Shown here piece after piece: positions 20,395 to 32,472 of a stretch of 64,000 nt of DNA. Numbering within the stretch: position 1 is the stretch's first letter; the number at the start of each line of letters is the position of its first letter. This DNA is from Phoma sp. XZ068 (Eukaryota > Ascomycota > Dothideomycetes > Pleosporales > Didymellaceae), in NCBI GenBank assembly GCA_004835665.1, contig RBKR01000001.1, forward strand, positions 1 through 64,000. Reading direction: 5' to 3'. A program made the translations under genes and the position numbers. The notes beneath the pieces were generated by a model that was given only the letters and a program-made list of their open reading frames with translations, was not told the DNA's origin and did not search any database.

Positions 20395-21409
20395 TTACAA
20401 CTTGGCAGCCTTAGCTAGAAGTTCCTTACGCTCCTTGTTCTTTATATTTATATACTTAGTAATCTTGCCCTTGTTAGCAGCAGACTTACTAGCCTTAAAG
20501 AGGCAGAGTTCCTTGATCTTACTTATAAGAATAGCAGCCCTAGCCTTAAGATTACGCCTCTTGCTATTGACAAGGACGCCCTTAGCCTATAATAGGTTAG
20601 AATAGCCTAAGGTAGCTTAAAAGGGGGAAAACTAACCTTCTTGGCAGGAGAAGCAGCCTTAGCAGCAGCCTGCAGCTTAAGCTTGCACTTATTACTCTTA
20701 ACCTTAGCCTAGGTAGAGACCTTATCGCGCTTTTAGCTAACAGGACGCACCTTAGTTGCAGGTTTACCTTAAAAGGCGCAAACACCTAAGTACAGGAAGA
20801 GGTAGTTAGCATAGGGCTTAAACTCTCTAAAAGGGTTAGTAAGAGCTAAGAATAGTTAATAAGGGGGCGAAATAGCTTACCCCTTGATTATCTTAGTAAC
20901 TTGGCGTGTATTAGAGATTAAATTGCTCCTAGCCTAGACCTTTGCGCTCTTAAGCACTCCCTTAGACTTAGGCTAGGCCTTAGTACGCGTAGCTAAGCTA
21001 AGTATATTAAAGTACTTATAAATTGTATTAAGATAGTCAAAGACAGCTTTAGGTAGCTATAACAGGTTAGAACAGACTATAACAGTTAATAATAACCTAC
21101 AATAAGGCTATATACTGCAAAGCAGTTTAAGTTAGTAAAGAAATACTGTATATACTATATAGTCTAGATATCCTTGCTAGCATTAACCTTGTAGACCTAA
21201 GCACAGTAGAAGTACTAATTGCTGTTGTTAACTAGGGGGAAGTAGCAGCCTAGGCAGTTAGCAAAGGAGACGCTACTCTTACTAAAGTAATTAAGGCAGC
21301 AGACGCAGCTAAAGGCTATATAGCAGAAATTAGGCACTATATTGTTTAAGACCTCTAAGTAATCTATAGTTAGCAGCTGGAAGGTGCTAGTAGGCAGTGT
21401 AATGCACAA
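20395..21409 (-). pseudogene. Antisense, intron-containing accessory gene of chromovirus copy A
   Basis: Between the chromodomain and the 3' LTR a gene runs opposite to gag-pol. From Met at 21409 the frame continues (with TAG codons that look like mutated CAG) to at least about 21130. Further exons encode basic Lys/Ala-rich protein, ending AKAAKL-stop at 20395. Three introns can be seen by their acceptors and branch sites: TTCTAACC..TTATAG near 21070, GTAAGC..CTTACTAACCC..TTTTAG near 20830-20880, and GTTAGT..TTCTAACC..TTATAG near 20590-20640. Copy B keeps the same arrangement at about 38060-39075. I do not recognise the product. Exon limits are approximate. Confidence 0.55.
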
Positions 21410-21894
21410 AAACAGTCAGGAATAGCGCAGAATAGTCTAAAATAGTCTAGTCAGCACTAAAATAGTTAAACAAAGCTTAAACTAGTTCTGATAAGCCCTA
21501 ATAAGCCAACTTAGGCTATAATAGCTTAAAATAGCCTATATTAGGACCTATTAGGGCTAGGATTTAAAAACAGAAAATCTTAAAAACTTACTAAATTGTG
21601 TAGTAGGAAGAAGGAGTAATAGCTAGAAATTATAGATAGAAACCTATTAGGGGCCTATAGGCACCCTACTAGCTAGCAGACAGAATTAGAGTGTAGGCAA
21701 ACAGAATTCCAAGTAAAGGTAAAGGTAAAAGTAGAAATTTCCCTCCAGGAGCCTAAGCCTGCCTCCAACTCAAGCTAGGCTACCTGCTGCCTATCCTCCT
21801 AGTACAGGGCCATAACAGCCCACAATAGCTTAAAACAGCTACTAACATGTTCCTCTGTAGTTGCCCAGGACATTTAACTGTAGAAGGGGGATAT

Positions 21895-22127
21895 TATTAG
21901 ACACATGGCTTATAGGAGTTGAATACTTATATTACTACGCTCAGGTAGGGCGTAGTCACCAGAGTTACCTCTGTGCGGGGTAACTAGAGTATATAGAGCC
22001 TAGCTTAGCTATTTGTTACAAGGTAGTAAATAGTCTACTATTAATTAACCTTGTTTAGGACTATTGTAGTCCTGCCTGCTTATATTGATACTTCTCTCCC
22101 TAGTGCCCCCGGCTATCAAGCCTAACA
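21895..22127 (+). repeat. 3' LTR of chromovirus copy A
   Basis: 233 bp, the same length as the 5' LTR, starting TATTAG (TGTTAG with a G-to-A change) and ending CCTAACA. It follows the purine tract and precedes the second CTAGC target duplicate. Confidence 0.95.
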
Positions 22128-22132
22128 CTAGC

Positions 22133-22620
22133 TATTGCGCTAGATCTACGTTCTCTACTTCTTATAATAAGAGGTTAAAAAAGCACCTATTAATATACCT
22201 AGCTTATTAATAAAGTAATAATATTTTATATAACTATAATTTTTCTCCTTGCCCCTAGTATTATAATATACCTTCTAGTTAAATTAGTCTTTAGAAATCT
22301 TCTAGTAGCAGTTCTATGCTGCACTAAGCACTTTCTAGAATAAGACTTAAGTTAGGAATTATATAGACTATACACACTCCTAGAAAGAACAGTAGTTATT
22401 CTGCTATAGCAGCTCCTAGTAATATTAGTAATTTAAACCTTAATACTTATAACAAGAGAACTTAGGGTTAGAATAAGTACAGCCTGCTCTTTCTAGACTT
22501 CTAAATGTTTGTAAGTACTCTAGTAAGATAACTGTTTTAAGTCTCTTAGACTAACATTATGTAAGCATAAAAAATAGATTTTCTCTGCTAGAATACCGTT
22601 TGTGAACCTACTGTAAGCTG
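22133..22620. other. RIP-mutated relic, right flank of copy A
   Basis: Continuation of the unidentified AT-rich DNA seen before 12867. No gene is seen. Composition returns to normal at about 22590-22640. Confidence 0.6.
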
Positions 22621-22675
22621 ACACCTTTCTTCCGAACTTTAGAACATTTAATGATTGAATTGGCCTAAGGTGAAC

Positions 22676-22995
22676 GGAACAGTGCAGCTAGCAGCAAGAC
22701 GGATCTCTCTGCGTTGAATCCTTGTCCTATGAATGTCTGCTGCGATATCTGGGGCCAATGTGGCCTAATCGACGACCTATGCAGTATATTTAAGTCAGAA
22801 ACTGTTGTGCCTGGTACATCGGCACTGGGGAAGAATGGCTGTGAGTGCCCCAAGTGGACGCCTCATCAACTGTTACGAATACAACCTTATTTGGTTCCCA
22901 CAGCTATGATTTTCTGCAATAAGAGTTAGGGTGGCGTTAGGTCTGGGTATCAGCAATTGCGGCCGAGATATCATCAACGGTGGCGCACCAACACA
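22676..22995 (+). pseudogene. Chitinase fragment with chitin-binding domain (GH18 killer-toxin-like type)
   Basis: The frame reads ALNPCPMNVCCDIWGQCGL then DDLC, with PGTSALGKNGC downstream. That is the hevein-type chitin-binding domain with spaced cysteines and the linker seen in fungal subgroup-C GH18 chitinases. A plausible intron (GTGAGT at about 22840 to TTAG at about 22946) joins it to GISNCGRDIINGGAPTQK, which continues the family pattern. The frame then runs into a stop at about 23045, and the GH18 catalytic barrel is missing. This is a gene remnant at the edge of the retrotransposon block, without RIP damage. It is unlikely to make a working enzyme. Confidence 0.65.
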
Positions 22996-23234
22996 GAAGA
23001 ACAAGTCTGCAAGCCATGAGTCTTGCATTCCAAGTGACCATACTTGAACATGCTTGTTGACGAGATAAGCATGAATATTTATACTCACATCTATCGAAAA
23101 TCGGCAGACGCATCTTTGCCCCCTCTGCCAATTGGAGGATACCGCAACCTGCACATAGCCACTGACCTGCGTACAAGTGGTGATGACAATCCTTTTAACT
23201 ATAGCTGTAGCCTATGCTGATTTGTGTCTACATT
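22996..23234. other. Spacer after the chitinase fragment
   Basis: No coding signal that I trust. It may contain decayed remains of the chitinase catalytic domain, but I could not align it by eye. Confidence 0.4.
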
Positions 23235-24981
23235 CTACCCACTAGCGAGGAAAATACTTAGTGCCTGTGATAGATCGTCAATCTCAATCTCAGAGTTTAG
23301 AGCCTTCAAGATGTCCCTTCGACCGTAATCTCCTGCGTCCTTGGAGCGCACGTATTGAGTTCCAGTCTCTGCAGAAAGTCCATAAACCTGAGCTCCTCCA
23401 GCAGTATGGCTGTATTCAGGATAAGGATTCGCGCCGCTTACGAAGTCTATTACGTCTTTCGCAAATTGACGCGCACTCTCTTCTTGCTGCACACTCAAAT
23501 GACTATTGAAGTTCTGGAGAAGAAAAGCTATGTCCAGACAATGACTGGACTGCCCTTTGTGAGGCCCATTCCAAGGGTTCAGTTCGTTGAAGTGATAGAT
23601 GAATGCAGAGTGTGGCCATGCTTTCGCAATCTGAAGGGTTGGCGCATAATACATTGTATCAGTGAAGCATTTCAGGATTGCTTCCAGGGCATCGCTATCG
23701 GAGACGTCCGACGTGACCCCGTAGCTCTTGAACATCGCTTCCAGAAGCGCGGTTTTACCTGTCAGAGTGCTTGATAGAGACTGCTGAAATTCAGGGGCGA
23801 TGCCTGCCTTTCTGTGTTGCAATGCAAATTCCAAGATGCTTCCCTGCACGAAATGTCAGAACCCTTTTTCTAGTACATATTGAGGTCATACTGACATCGT
23901 ATTGACAGTCGCCCAACATGATACGAGAGCACCACTTTAGTCCGGGCACCTGAGTGAAGCGTTCGGCAGCATCCCAAGAGGAAAACGTTAAAGTTGAGGA
24001 GATCAAGTCTCCGTCCACGACTGGCATCAAGGGAATACTCGGATCCAGAGCTTTGAAAATCTCCTCTGGAGAAATATTGATGAGAGCTTCCAACTGTTCC
24101 TTGCCCGAAGACCTCGTGTCAATACCGAGCTTATTGAGCATACTCTCGAATGTCCTTTCTGCCACAAAAGGGGGAAGTGGTGGCATTGCTAAGGAGGTTC
24201 CTCCCATGGCGATGAACTGGTTGAACAAAGGAGTTTTCGACTGCAGGTGTAACGTAATCGAGACGCCTCCTGCACTTTGACCGATTGCTGTTACTTTCTC
24301 TGGATCGCCACCAAATCCAGCGATGTTTCTCTGAATCCATTGAAACGCAGCGCGCTGATCTCTGAGACCTCGGTTTGCTGGCAACCCGACCTCACGTAAT
24401 GCTTTTGAATCGAGAAAACCGTACACACCGAGGCGATAGCTGTTGACCATATGAGTAGGAATCAGTTGATGGACGTTCATGCGGCCTACTTTATTTGAAC
24501 CCCAATCACAGGCTTTCCAATCTCTTCACTGTATTTCACGATCCGCTTGAGATCGTACTGGGGCCACGCGTTTGAGCCGATATTAAATCCGCCACCGTGA
24601 ATGTAAACAAACACAGGAAGCGAGCCGGTCCTATTCTTAGGAATGCAAATGTTGAGATTGAGGCATTCGGTGCCGGAGAACTCGAAGCCGTTGTGAGGTA
24701 GACTCTTCTGGATGAGACCTAAGTCCAAGTCGCAGCCATTGGGGAGGCTTATGGGAGCGGGGCTGCAAGAAGATTAGCAACCAATTAGGCTTGTGGTGAT
24801 CGAGTATTTGAGGAGCCCACCCATGTGATTTGGCATCGTACAAGTCCTGACTCCCCTCGTCTACCTCCGGTGCGGCAAATGGGTGCTTCAGAGAAGCATA
24901 TTTCAAATTCTGGAAGATTATGATATCTTGATCTTCGTTATGTTCAATGCTACCCAGACGTGGGTGTTTAAATATTGTCAT
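23235..24981 (-). CDS. Type-B carboxylesterase
   Basis: Four exons give 528 aa: 24981-24821, 24762-24490, 24439-23896 and 23843-23235 (1587 coding bases, in frame). Start Met (MTIFKHPRLGS) is the first residue of the conserved N-terminal beta strand. Visible marks are the oxyanion-hole YIHGGGFNIGS, a typical ECLNLNI strand, the nucleophile elbow GQSAGGVS, and the catalytic-His region GQSSHCLDIAF. The enzyme hydrolyses carboxylic esters. No clear signal peptide is present, so it is probably intracellular, as would fit de-esterification of an imported aromatic ester. The nearest TGTGGGG promoter element is at 25335, about 350 bp upstream. Confidence 0.88.
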
Positions 24982-26690
24982 GTTGGCACACAAATGGATG
25001 GAAGTTCGCCCTCTACGATGAGAGATTAGCGAAGAAGATTTTCTAGTCAAGGCAGGACGGCCAATATGGTTTCTGGGAGGCCCTGCTGTTTTAAGTAGAG
25101 GTCTGGCATACGGGCTTTTCGTGGGGTTCCTTGCTCAGCCATGCGGGGTTTTGGATGATCCTATCGTCACATCGCGTTTCGTTACTTTTTACGTCCCGCC
25201 AGACTCTAATGCCTACTCGAGTACATATGATGCTGCTTCATGAGGTTCAAAGAAGCCTCATTTTAGGCATCAAGCGTTAACATGCACATATGATGGTAGC
25301 CGTTTTCTGGGTTAGAGCATGGTCATATCGGCAGATGTGGGGGTATGACCTGTGGTAGCACCGGCCTTGATGCGAGACAAATGCGCTCGATATTGTTACT
25401 GTAGCTTCGCCATGACTCCTTGCATAATGGAGTTTGACATTTCGGGAATTAACGGCAAGCTGGCGTCGTCCATAAGACATTATATCAGGTCACGCATATT
25501 CGCGTCGCGCATTCTCATTCATTGTTCCTTTATGGCGGCGTTAGGCGGAAGCAATGTCAGTCCTGGCGCATTTGCTCTTATCCTCGAGGAAATAGGACCT
25601 TGAGAGGAGCACCAGGTACCGTGTATGGAGCACGAACTGCTAATTGCGAAGTATCAAGCATTGCAGAGCGTCCTATCATTGGCGCAGCATGACTTGATTT
25701 ACAGCTTTCAGTAGTTCGCACCGAGCAGGGCCATACGTTGTGCAGACTCCCATGACTACACGCCAGCGGTGCGATAAGTGACTGAATGTCGCTCAATATA
25801 TTAGTCATCCTGCGAGCGACATTGCGCGAATCTGCTAGATCTCAGTGCTGGTGTGGACCTTGGTAGATGCCGCACGCGGTCATGGCGTACCTAGGTAGGT
25901 GGCTGGATCAGGAAAGCCAATGTCCGTCGTTAGACTTGTGGTGCAGTCTGAGCCGGATTTCGACGAGCCGTTGGGAATATCACGAAGATGCGACAAGCAT
26001 GTGGGGTAGAGAGACATAGGATTGCGGGATTGTGGGGTGAATGTGGGGTAGCTTGTGATTGGTGGGTTGGCCAGAAGGGCAGCCAGCCTTGGGGGACAAG
26101 CCTCAACTTTTCCAGTAATGGTACGGTACGTAAGTGCAACCCAAATCGTTGTTTGTCGCCGCTTTCGTGCCAAGCTTGATGCAGGCGGTTAAGACCAGCT
26201 GCTCCACGGCTACACTGAGAGTAACAAGAATAGTTCGGGTTTTACTAGGCCTTCGTCTTTGAAAAGAGACTGGATCATATCACGCCTAGTATCTTTTCCA
26301 CCGCATTTAAGCCATCATCTGAATAACAAGGGGGGAGGGTTCGAATTGCAGCACTGGAATTTCTACAGGAGTGACAGCTCACTGGCTGAACAAACACCCA
26401 ACGATGACGAGACGAGAGGTGGATCAAGTACCAAATTGATAATGGTGTATCATAGAAGAGGCGTATACACGGGGCGGGAACATCGATAGGGTATGGTTGC
26501 GGACTTAAGGCGCTGAATCAGATAAAGTTGGGGCTTGTCGAGCTCGAAAGGATTTTACTCGCAAGATAAGATAGGGACATGTGGGGAAGTCAAATCTATC
26601 CAGACCAAATAACAATGTGTGATAGATTTTCGTCAATTACACGCGATTTCATCAGCTTGTTAATCTTTATAGCATCAATTTATTTTTACG
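24982..26690. promoter_or_regulatory. 1.7-kb divergent control region of carboxylesterase and SDR gene
   Basis: No credible gene lies here; the short open frames overlap on both strands and lack domain character. The region carries five copies of the TGTGGGG element: ATGTGGGGGTA 25335-25345, ATGTGGGGTA 25999-26008, TTGTGGGGTG 26030-26039, ATGTGGGGTA 26041-26050 and ATGTGGGGAA 26579-26588. The three middle copies are clustered within 52 bp. The last lies 103 bp upstream of the SDR start. Confidence 0.6.
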
Positions 26691-27845
26691 ATGACAGAGT
26701 ACGTTCTGGACACAAAAACGTTCGCAGATTTGAACAATAAGACGATTCTTATCGTCGGGGCAGTCTCGGGGATTGGTAGAGCGGCTCTACAAATTGCTCA
26801 CGGTGAGTGTCGCATTCAGTTCGGTCTCATTACCCTTCATTTAGTGGCAACCAGAACGTACAAAGAGTCGCAATTGGTGCGGAAGGAGTCGTTATTAAGG
26901 ATCAACGTAGGATTTGGAAGGCAGTATGCGGGTGGCCGTTCATGATTTCATGTCGCAGCAAAAGTCATACACGTATGGTGACTGCAGACTAATACCTCTA
27001 ACAGATCACGGTGCTAACATCGCATTCGGCGATTGGAACGATCATGAGGGCCGGGCGATTGTCGAAAAACTGAAGGACCGCATCCTTTTCTCTAAGTGCG
27101 ATGTCAAGAACTGGAACGACATTTTGAATCTTTTCCAAAAGGCGTGGGAACGATTTGGTGTGATACATGCTGTTCTCTGCAACGCTGGCGTGAATTCCCA
27201 CGAAGGTTTCTTGGTGGATCAATTCGATCCAGAGACTGGAGATCTCCTCCCGCCAGACACTACCTCAATCGACATCAACCTTCTCGGTCCCACTTATGTC
27301 ACGAAATGCGCGCTCTACTACTTCAAAAAGTGGCCTGAAATTCAATCACAGATCGTTCTCACCGCTTCAGCAGCCTCTTTCTTCCCAGCGCCACCGCTTC
27401 ACATGTACTGCGCGGCGAAATCAGGCGTGCTAGGGCTCATGCGCGCGTTACGCTACGATATGATTGATCGGAATGTCACGATCAATGTCATTGCTCCTTG
27501 GCTCACTGGTACTGCATTTTCCATTGCCCTCGCCGTCCTCGGTGGGACACCTGTTATTTCGAGAATCATGAACTAACAGTTGCTATAGTGACACCTATGG
27601 TACTGCCTGACTGGTTGTCGGGTTGGGGAGAGTTGCCGATCAATACGGCAGAAGGGGTGGCCCAAGCACTGTTTCTTCCTGTCATTAATCCGAAGATCCA
27701 CGGCAAAGCCTTCTTCGTGGCTGGAAATGATATCGTTGAATTTGAAGATTCCCTTCTGAAAGCGCAGCCTCATTGGATGGGACAACAGCTGAGCCATCAT
27801 GTGAACGAAGGACAGAAGAGTTTGCTAGGCGAAAAATGGATTTAA
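26691..27845 (+). CDS. Short-chain dehydrogenase/reductase (SDR), paralogue 1
   Basis: Three exons give 290 aa: 26691-26802, 27005-27508 and 27589-27845. The cofactor motif is VGAVSGIG (TGxxxGIG with Thr replaced by Val). It also has CNAG, and the active-site pair Ser (TASAASF) and YCAAK (YxxxK). It should be a cytosolic NAD(P)-dependent oxidoreductase acting on an alcohol or carbonyl. The first intron is unusually long (202 bp). The protein is closely related to the next gene and shares two intron positions with it, so they are tandem duplicates. A TGTGGGG element stands 103 bp upstream. Substrate unknown. Confidence 0.88.
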
Positions 27846-28053
27846 CATCTATTGAATTGTGATTGAATGGTCAGGAAAACAAGTCCGATGACAACAGATC
27901 ACGATGTATCACTCTGGATGTGAGGACAGTGGTTCACATGCCAAATTAATGTGAGTCGACCTCACTCTACTGGAAAAGTCAGGACTTCATCCTTGGCAGT
28001 CAAGTACAGGTGTATGGCCTAGTCACGCACTATACCGTAGCGCCAACATTGGG

Positions 28054-28100
28054 ATGTGGGGGTTTTTTGTGGTCTTGTCCGTTCGCAGAATACCCCACAC
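28054..28100. promoter_or_regulatory. Paired TGTGGGG elements upstream of SDR paralogue 2
   Basis: ATGTGGGGGT at 28054-28063 and the inverted TACCCCACAC at 28091-28100 face each other 133-179 bp upstream of the ATG at 28233. Confidence 0.6.
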
Positions 28101-28232
28101 TACACTCGCGGGTGACGGAAAACGGATGCCACAAGAATCAAACACGCAGAGCACGACGCTGAAAAGGAGCTCACGGCCGCTGGTAATAACGATAAATTCA
28201 GCGTACAACTTTTAGAGTACTAACCACCCAAA

Positions 28233-29286
28233 ATGACTTCCTACGATGTGCCAAGCGATTTTAGTACCCTTCGGGGCCGTACCATCCTCATCACTGGCTG
28301 CGCAACTGGTATCGGACGGGAGGCCGCCAAGTTAGCATATGGTAAGGTCCTTTGTAGGCCGATCACGCAGGGTGCTTGTGCTAACCTGCGTTCAAAAGCA
28401 AATGGAGCCAATCTAGCTCTAGCGGATATTAACGAGAAAGACTTGCAGGAGCTTTGCAGCGAACTACACGATGCCAGGTATGCTATTCACCCAATGCGAA
28501 GAATGGCGGGTGAAGCGCTGAACGAACAGTCGGGTCATCTTTCAGCGAGTCGATGTGACAGACTGGGTGAGCTTCCGCGACATCTTCGATGCCACCATTG
28601 CGAAATTCGGAGTTCTACACGCAGTGCTTTCCAACGCCGGAATGCACCATGAAAACTTACTCGAGGAACGATTTGACACCAACGGCAAATTGGAACTCCC
28701 CAACACCGCCTCCGTTGACGTGAACCTTATTAGCCACCTGTATGCTTCTAAACTAGCATTACACTACTTCAAGAAGGGATCCTCGGGTCCGAAGCAGATT
28801 GTGTACACAGGTTCGGCAGCTGCCTATCTCGATACCGCCCCTCTGTACCAATATGGTGCTTGCAAGGCGGGGGTTCTTGGGCTTATGAGGGCATTCCGGC
28901 CAACAGCTCCGAAGGCAAATGTTAGTATCAACATGGTTGCTCCGTGGATGACAGGTATGTTAACGATACATGTGTCCTGAACTGGAGCTAAGCATGACAC
29001 AGAGACAAACATGATGCCAAAGTTCCTTTCTGATATATGGGGCGATCTCCCAAGAAATACAGCATCTGGCGTCGCAAAAGCTCTACTGCTTCCCGTGATA
29101 AGGAATGATCTGCATGGGAAGTCTCTGTGGGTGGGTGGAGATAAGATCGTAGAACTTGAGGACAAGATTCAAGAGACGCAGCCTTTGTGGATGGGAGCCG
29201 AGATGAGTGTTGGCGTTGTTGAAGGGAATCGTAGAATGCTTGCGCTCGCTACAAACCCAAACGACGCGATGTCGGGAAACCAATAG
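28233..29286 (+). CDS. Short-chain dehydrogenase/reductase (SDR), paralogue 2
   Basis: Four exons give 298 aa: 28233-28341, 28399-28477, 28530-28954 and 29003-29286. The cofactor motif is the canonical TGCATGIG, followed by SNAG, TGSAAAY and the catalytic YGACK. First and last introns lie at the same places as in the preceding paralogue, and one additional intron splits the region between the second strand and CNAG/SNAG. The tail (NDIxVxGxxIVEL...QPLWMG) is shared with the paralogue. It is an NAD(P)-dependent oxidoreductase of unknown substrate. RIP-mutated DNA begins within about 20 bp of the stop codon. Confidence 0.88.
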
Positions 29287-29299
29287 TAGCCAATAGTGC

Positions 29300-29830
29300 T
29301 TAGTAAAAGGAGTAGGCAATTAATAGCTTATTTTATAGAGCTGGTTAATACACCTCTATTATATAATATACTACTAAGCTATATCTCTACTAGGTAAAAT
29401 CGTTATTATTACTTTCTATATTATCTAAGTATACTAACTAGGTAATAAGTTATTCTTTAAAATAACTACTTAGATAATAAGTTATTATTTAGGATAACTC
29501 TATAATCTATAATCTATAACCTATTATACCTCTAGCTATACTTATCCCTAAGAACTAATTAAATAATATATTATAACCTTTACTTAGGTATAACTTTAAT
29601 AACTAGCTAAAAGCTAATTTTACCTATTATATAGCCTATTTTATTAAAGTTATATATATTTTTATCTATAATACTAATTCTTTTATTTTATTTTCTTAAC
29701 TAGATTAAACTAGAGCTTAATAATATATAAATTTTTATTTAAAGCTTAATATTCTTAGTATATACTTTAAGCCTATCTACCTAGTATTTACTAATAGGTC
29801 TTTTACTATACTTAGTAAGTAGATTATTTA
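29300..29830. other. RIP-mutated spacer before the outer chromovirus
   Basis: TA-rich, CTA/TAG-dominated, no open frame. It is the left flank of the outer element. Its family is not identified. Confidence 0.55.
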
Positions 29831-29835
29831 CTATA

Positions 29836-30044
29836 TATAAGGAGTATATAAGTTAGAATATACTAACTATAGTATAACTATATAATAGGTTGCTAGTACT
29901 TTACCTATAAGGGCCTAGTATATTATATATAGATTATATATATAGAAGTAGAATAGGCTGCTTAGCTAGAAGGCTTAGTATAAATTAATACTTCTATACC
30001 TTTACCTTTACTATTACTATACTTATTACTATATAACTTTTATA
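29836..30044 (+). repeat. 5' LTR of the outer chromovirus, heavily RIP-mutated
   Basis: Aligns without gaps to the 3' LTR; as far as I compared by eye, the differences are C-to-T or G-to-A on this copy. CTATA precedes it. Confidence 0.92.
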
Positions 30045-32472
30045 ATTTTAATTTATCTACCTTTCTTAAGAGTAGTAGCTATTATAATCTTAGAGAAAGA
30101 AGTATAGTATAATAAAGTTATAATTATAGATTAACAGCAGAGAGCTAGAAAGACTATATAATATCCTATAGTCTTATAGAAATAAACTATACTAAGAATA
30201 TAAGATAGTATAAGGTACTATATATATATTCTATAGAAACTATAAACTACTTATAGAAACTATAGGACCTTCTATAGGACTTTATAAGATATTATAAGAA
30301 ATATAGGATACTCTTTAGTATATAGTAATTAAGAATAATACTTTTATAGTATTATATTTAACCTTATTAATTAACTTTATTATTAGAACTTAACCTAACT
30401 TTTAAGCTAGACAGATTAACTATCTATACTATTTATTATTAACCTATAGTTATTATAGTATTTTACTAAGTATCTATACTAACCCTTTTTATACTAGTAC
30501 TTATTCTAGAGAACTAACCTTAGAAGTATTTATAAGCTTTACTTAGTTTATAACTTTAATAGTAGCTTAGTATAGTAGTAATAGAGAAATAGGACTCTAT
30601 TCTATATTAACCTACTTCTAGTCTAGTAGAAGAGACTTTAAGCTTTAGTAAATATATCTTATAGCTAAAGTACTATTAATATAAATTATAAGAGCTTATA
30701 GAGTTATAAGAACTTAAGTAGAAAGTCTATTTAATAAAGTAGTATTTAGTAACTAATAGAATTTCTACCTATATACTAGCCCTAGAATTAAGTATATCTA
30801 TAGGTAATAATAATAATAAAGATAAGCTACTAGTAAAATAAAGGCACACTAATATTACTATAGAGGCACCTATTATTTAAAGACTAAAAATAAAAAAGAT
30901 ACTAGTATTTAAGAGTAAGAGAATATAAGAATATTATAACTTTAAGTCTAGACTATAAACTATGTTTTATCTAGACCTATTTATATTTAGACTAGAGAAT
31001 TAAAAGATTATATATATATTATAGTACCTATAACCTATATTTTAATAGCTATAAATCTAATAAGAGCTAGAACTTAATAGTAAAGTATAGTTATAGTATA
31101 GTATAATATTCTTCTTATTAGACTAGATCAAGAGTTCTATTAATTAAGAGCTATAGGTTATAATACTATACTAGTGCTTAATTTAGAAAGATACCTAATT
31201 AGTAAATAAGTTTATAGCCTATCTATCTATATTAGAGACTTAATTTAATCTACTATATAAATAAAAATACTTAGTTATATACCTCTATAGTAAGCTTAGG
31301 CCTAAAATTTAAATTATATTATCTAACTATACTAAATTTCTAACTATATAGAAAGAATTAGTAAAATAAGTAGTAATACTAGAGAATAACTTATAATATA
31401 GTAGTATCTACCTATTAACCTACTACTTTATAAACTATTTTATAAGTAGAACTCTCTTTAACTATATCTTCTAGTTAAACTATTAGTAAAGTAAATATAT
31501 TACTCTATACTCTTCTACCTAAATAGACTAATACCTACTATTATTATAGTATTTTAGGCTATTAGATAAAAAACTACTATAAAAAAAAGTAGCTAAGAAG
31601 AAGCTACTTATAATAGAGTCTAATACTATAAAGCTAAAAAACTAGTAGGCTTATAGAGTACTTTAGCTCTAAAGGCACTAGTTAAAAAAAAGAATTATAT
31701 TAAAGTATATATAAGTATTTACTAGTAAAATAGTAGTAAATAAATATTAACTACTATACTTATTAATTATAGAGTAGAGAGTAATATAGTAGATAAGAAG
31801 TTTATATTAAAGAAAAAACTAGAGGTATTAACTAATATTACTCTTTCTACTATTTAATTACTAAACTTAACTACTATTATATATTTCTATATATATAAGA
31901 GTAAGCCTAAGGCTTATAATAGCTAGAAAGTTAAATAATAGTTTAAAACTACTCTATATAGTATTATAAATACTACTTAACCTATAATACTAGGACTACT
32001 AGGCCTATACTAAGTATATATAGTAGTTAACTATAAAGTAAAGTAGTAGTACTATAAGATTAATACTACTATAATTTAGATTAAGGAGCTAAAATAGTTT
32101 ATATAGACTCTTAAGTATAAACCTAGAGTATATATAGTTCTAGTAGGTTCTATACTAGCTCTTATACTCTATTATAGCTTTACTACTATACTAATTAAAC
32201 TAGAAAAATATATAAATATTATAAATAGTAATATAGCTAATATACTACTAGAGTACTATAGAAGTAACTATACTATTAAGATTAAAAATAGTACTACTAT
32301 CTTATATAGTCTTTTCTATAACTTCTTTTTTAAGAAACTTAAAGTACTATATAACTATATAGTAATAGTAAAGCGCCTAGATTAGATCTATAATAGTACT
32401 AGTTATATAAAAGTACTAATTCTATTTATATCTAAGAAAAATAAGACTCTTTAACTATATATAGACTATAAA

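Larger units (their letters stand above)
12872..22127 (+). mobile_element. Ty3/Gypsy chromovirus, copy A of the 233-bp-LTR family, RIP-mutated
   Basis: A structurally complete LTR retrotransposon. It has two 233-bp LTRs beginning TGTTAG (TATTAG in the 3' copy) and ending CTAACA, and a perfect 5-bp target duplication CTAGC (12867-12871 and 22128-22132). A purine tract AGAAGGGGGA abuts the 3' LTR. Internal order is gag, protease, reverse transcriptase, RNase H, integrase, chromodomain, then an antisense gene. All frames are broken, mostly by TAG/TAA from CAG/CAA/TGG, as RIP produces. It is interrupted at 14746-16594 by a DNA transposon; without it the element is about 7.4 kb. It is less heavily mutated than copy B at 32473-39794. 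Confidence 0.95.

Noticed and set aside
23355..23774. 139-aa plus-strand frame opposite the carboxylesterase
   Set aside because: Antisense shadow of an exon with clear esterase motifs.
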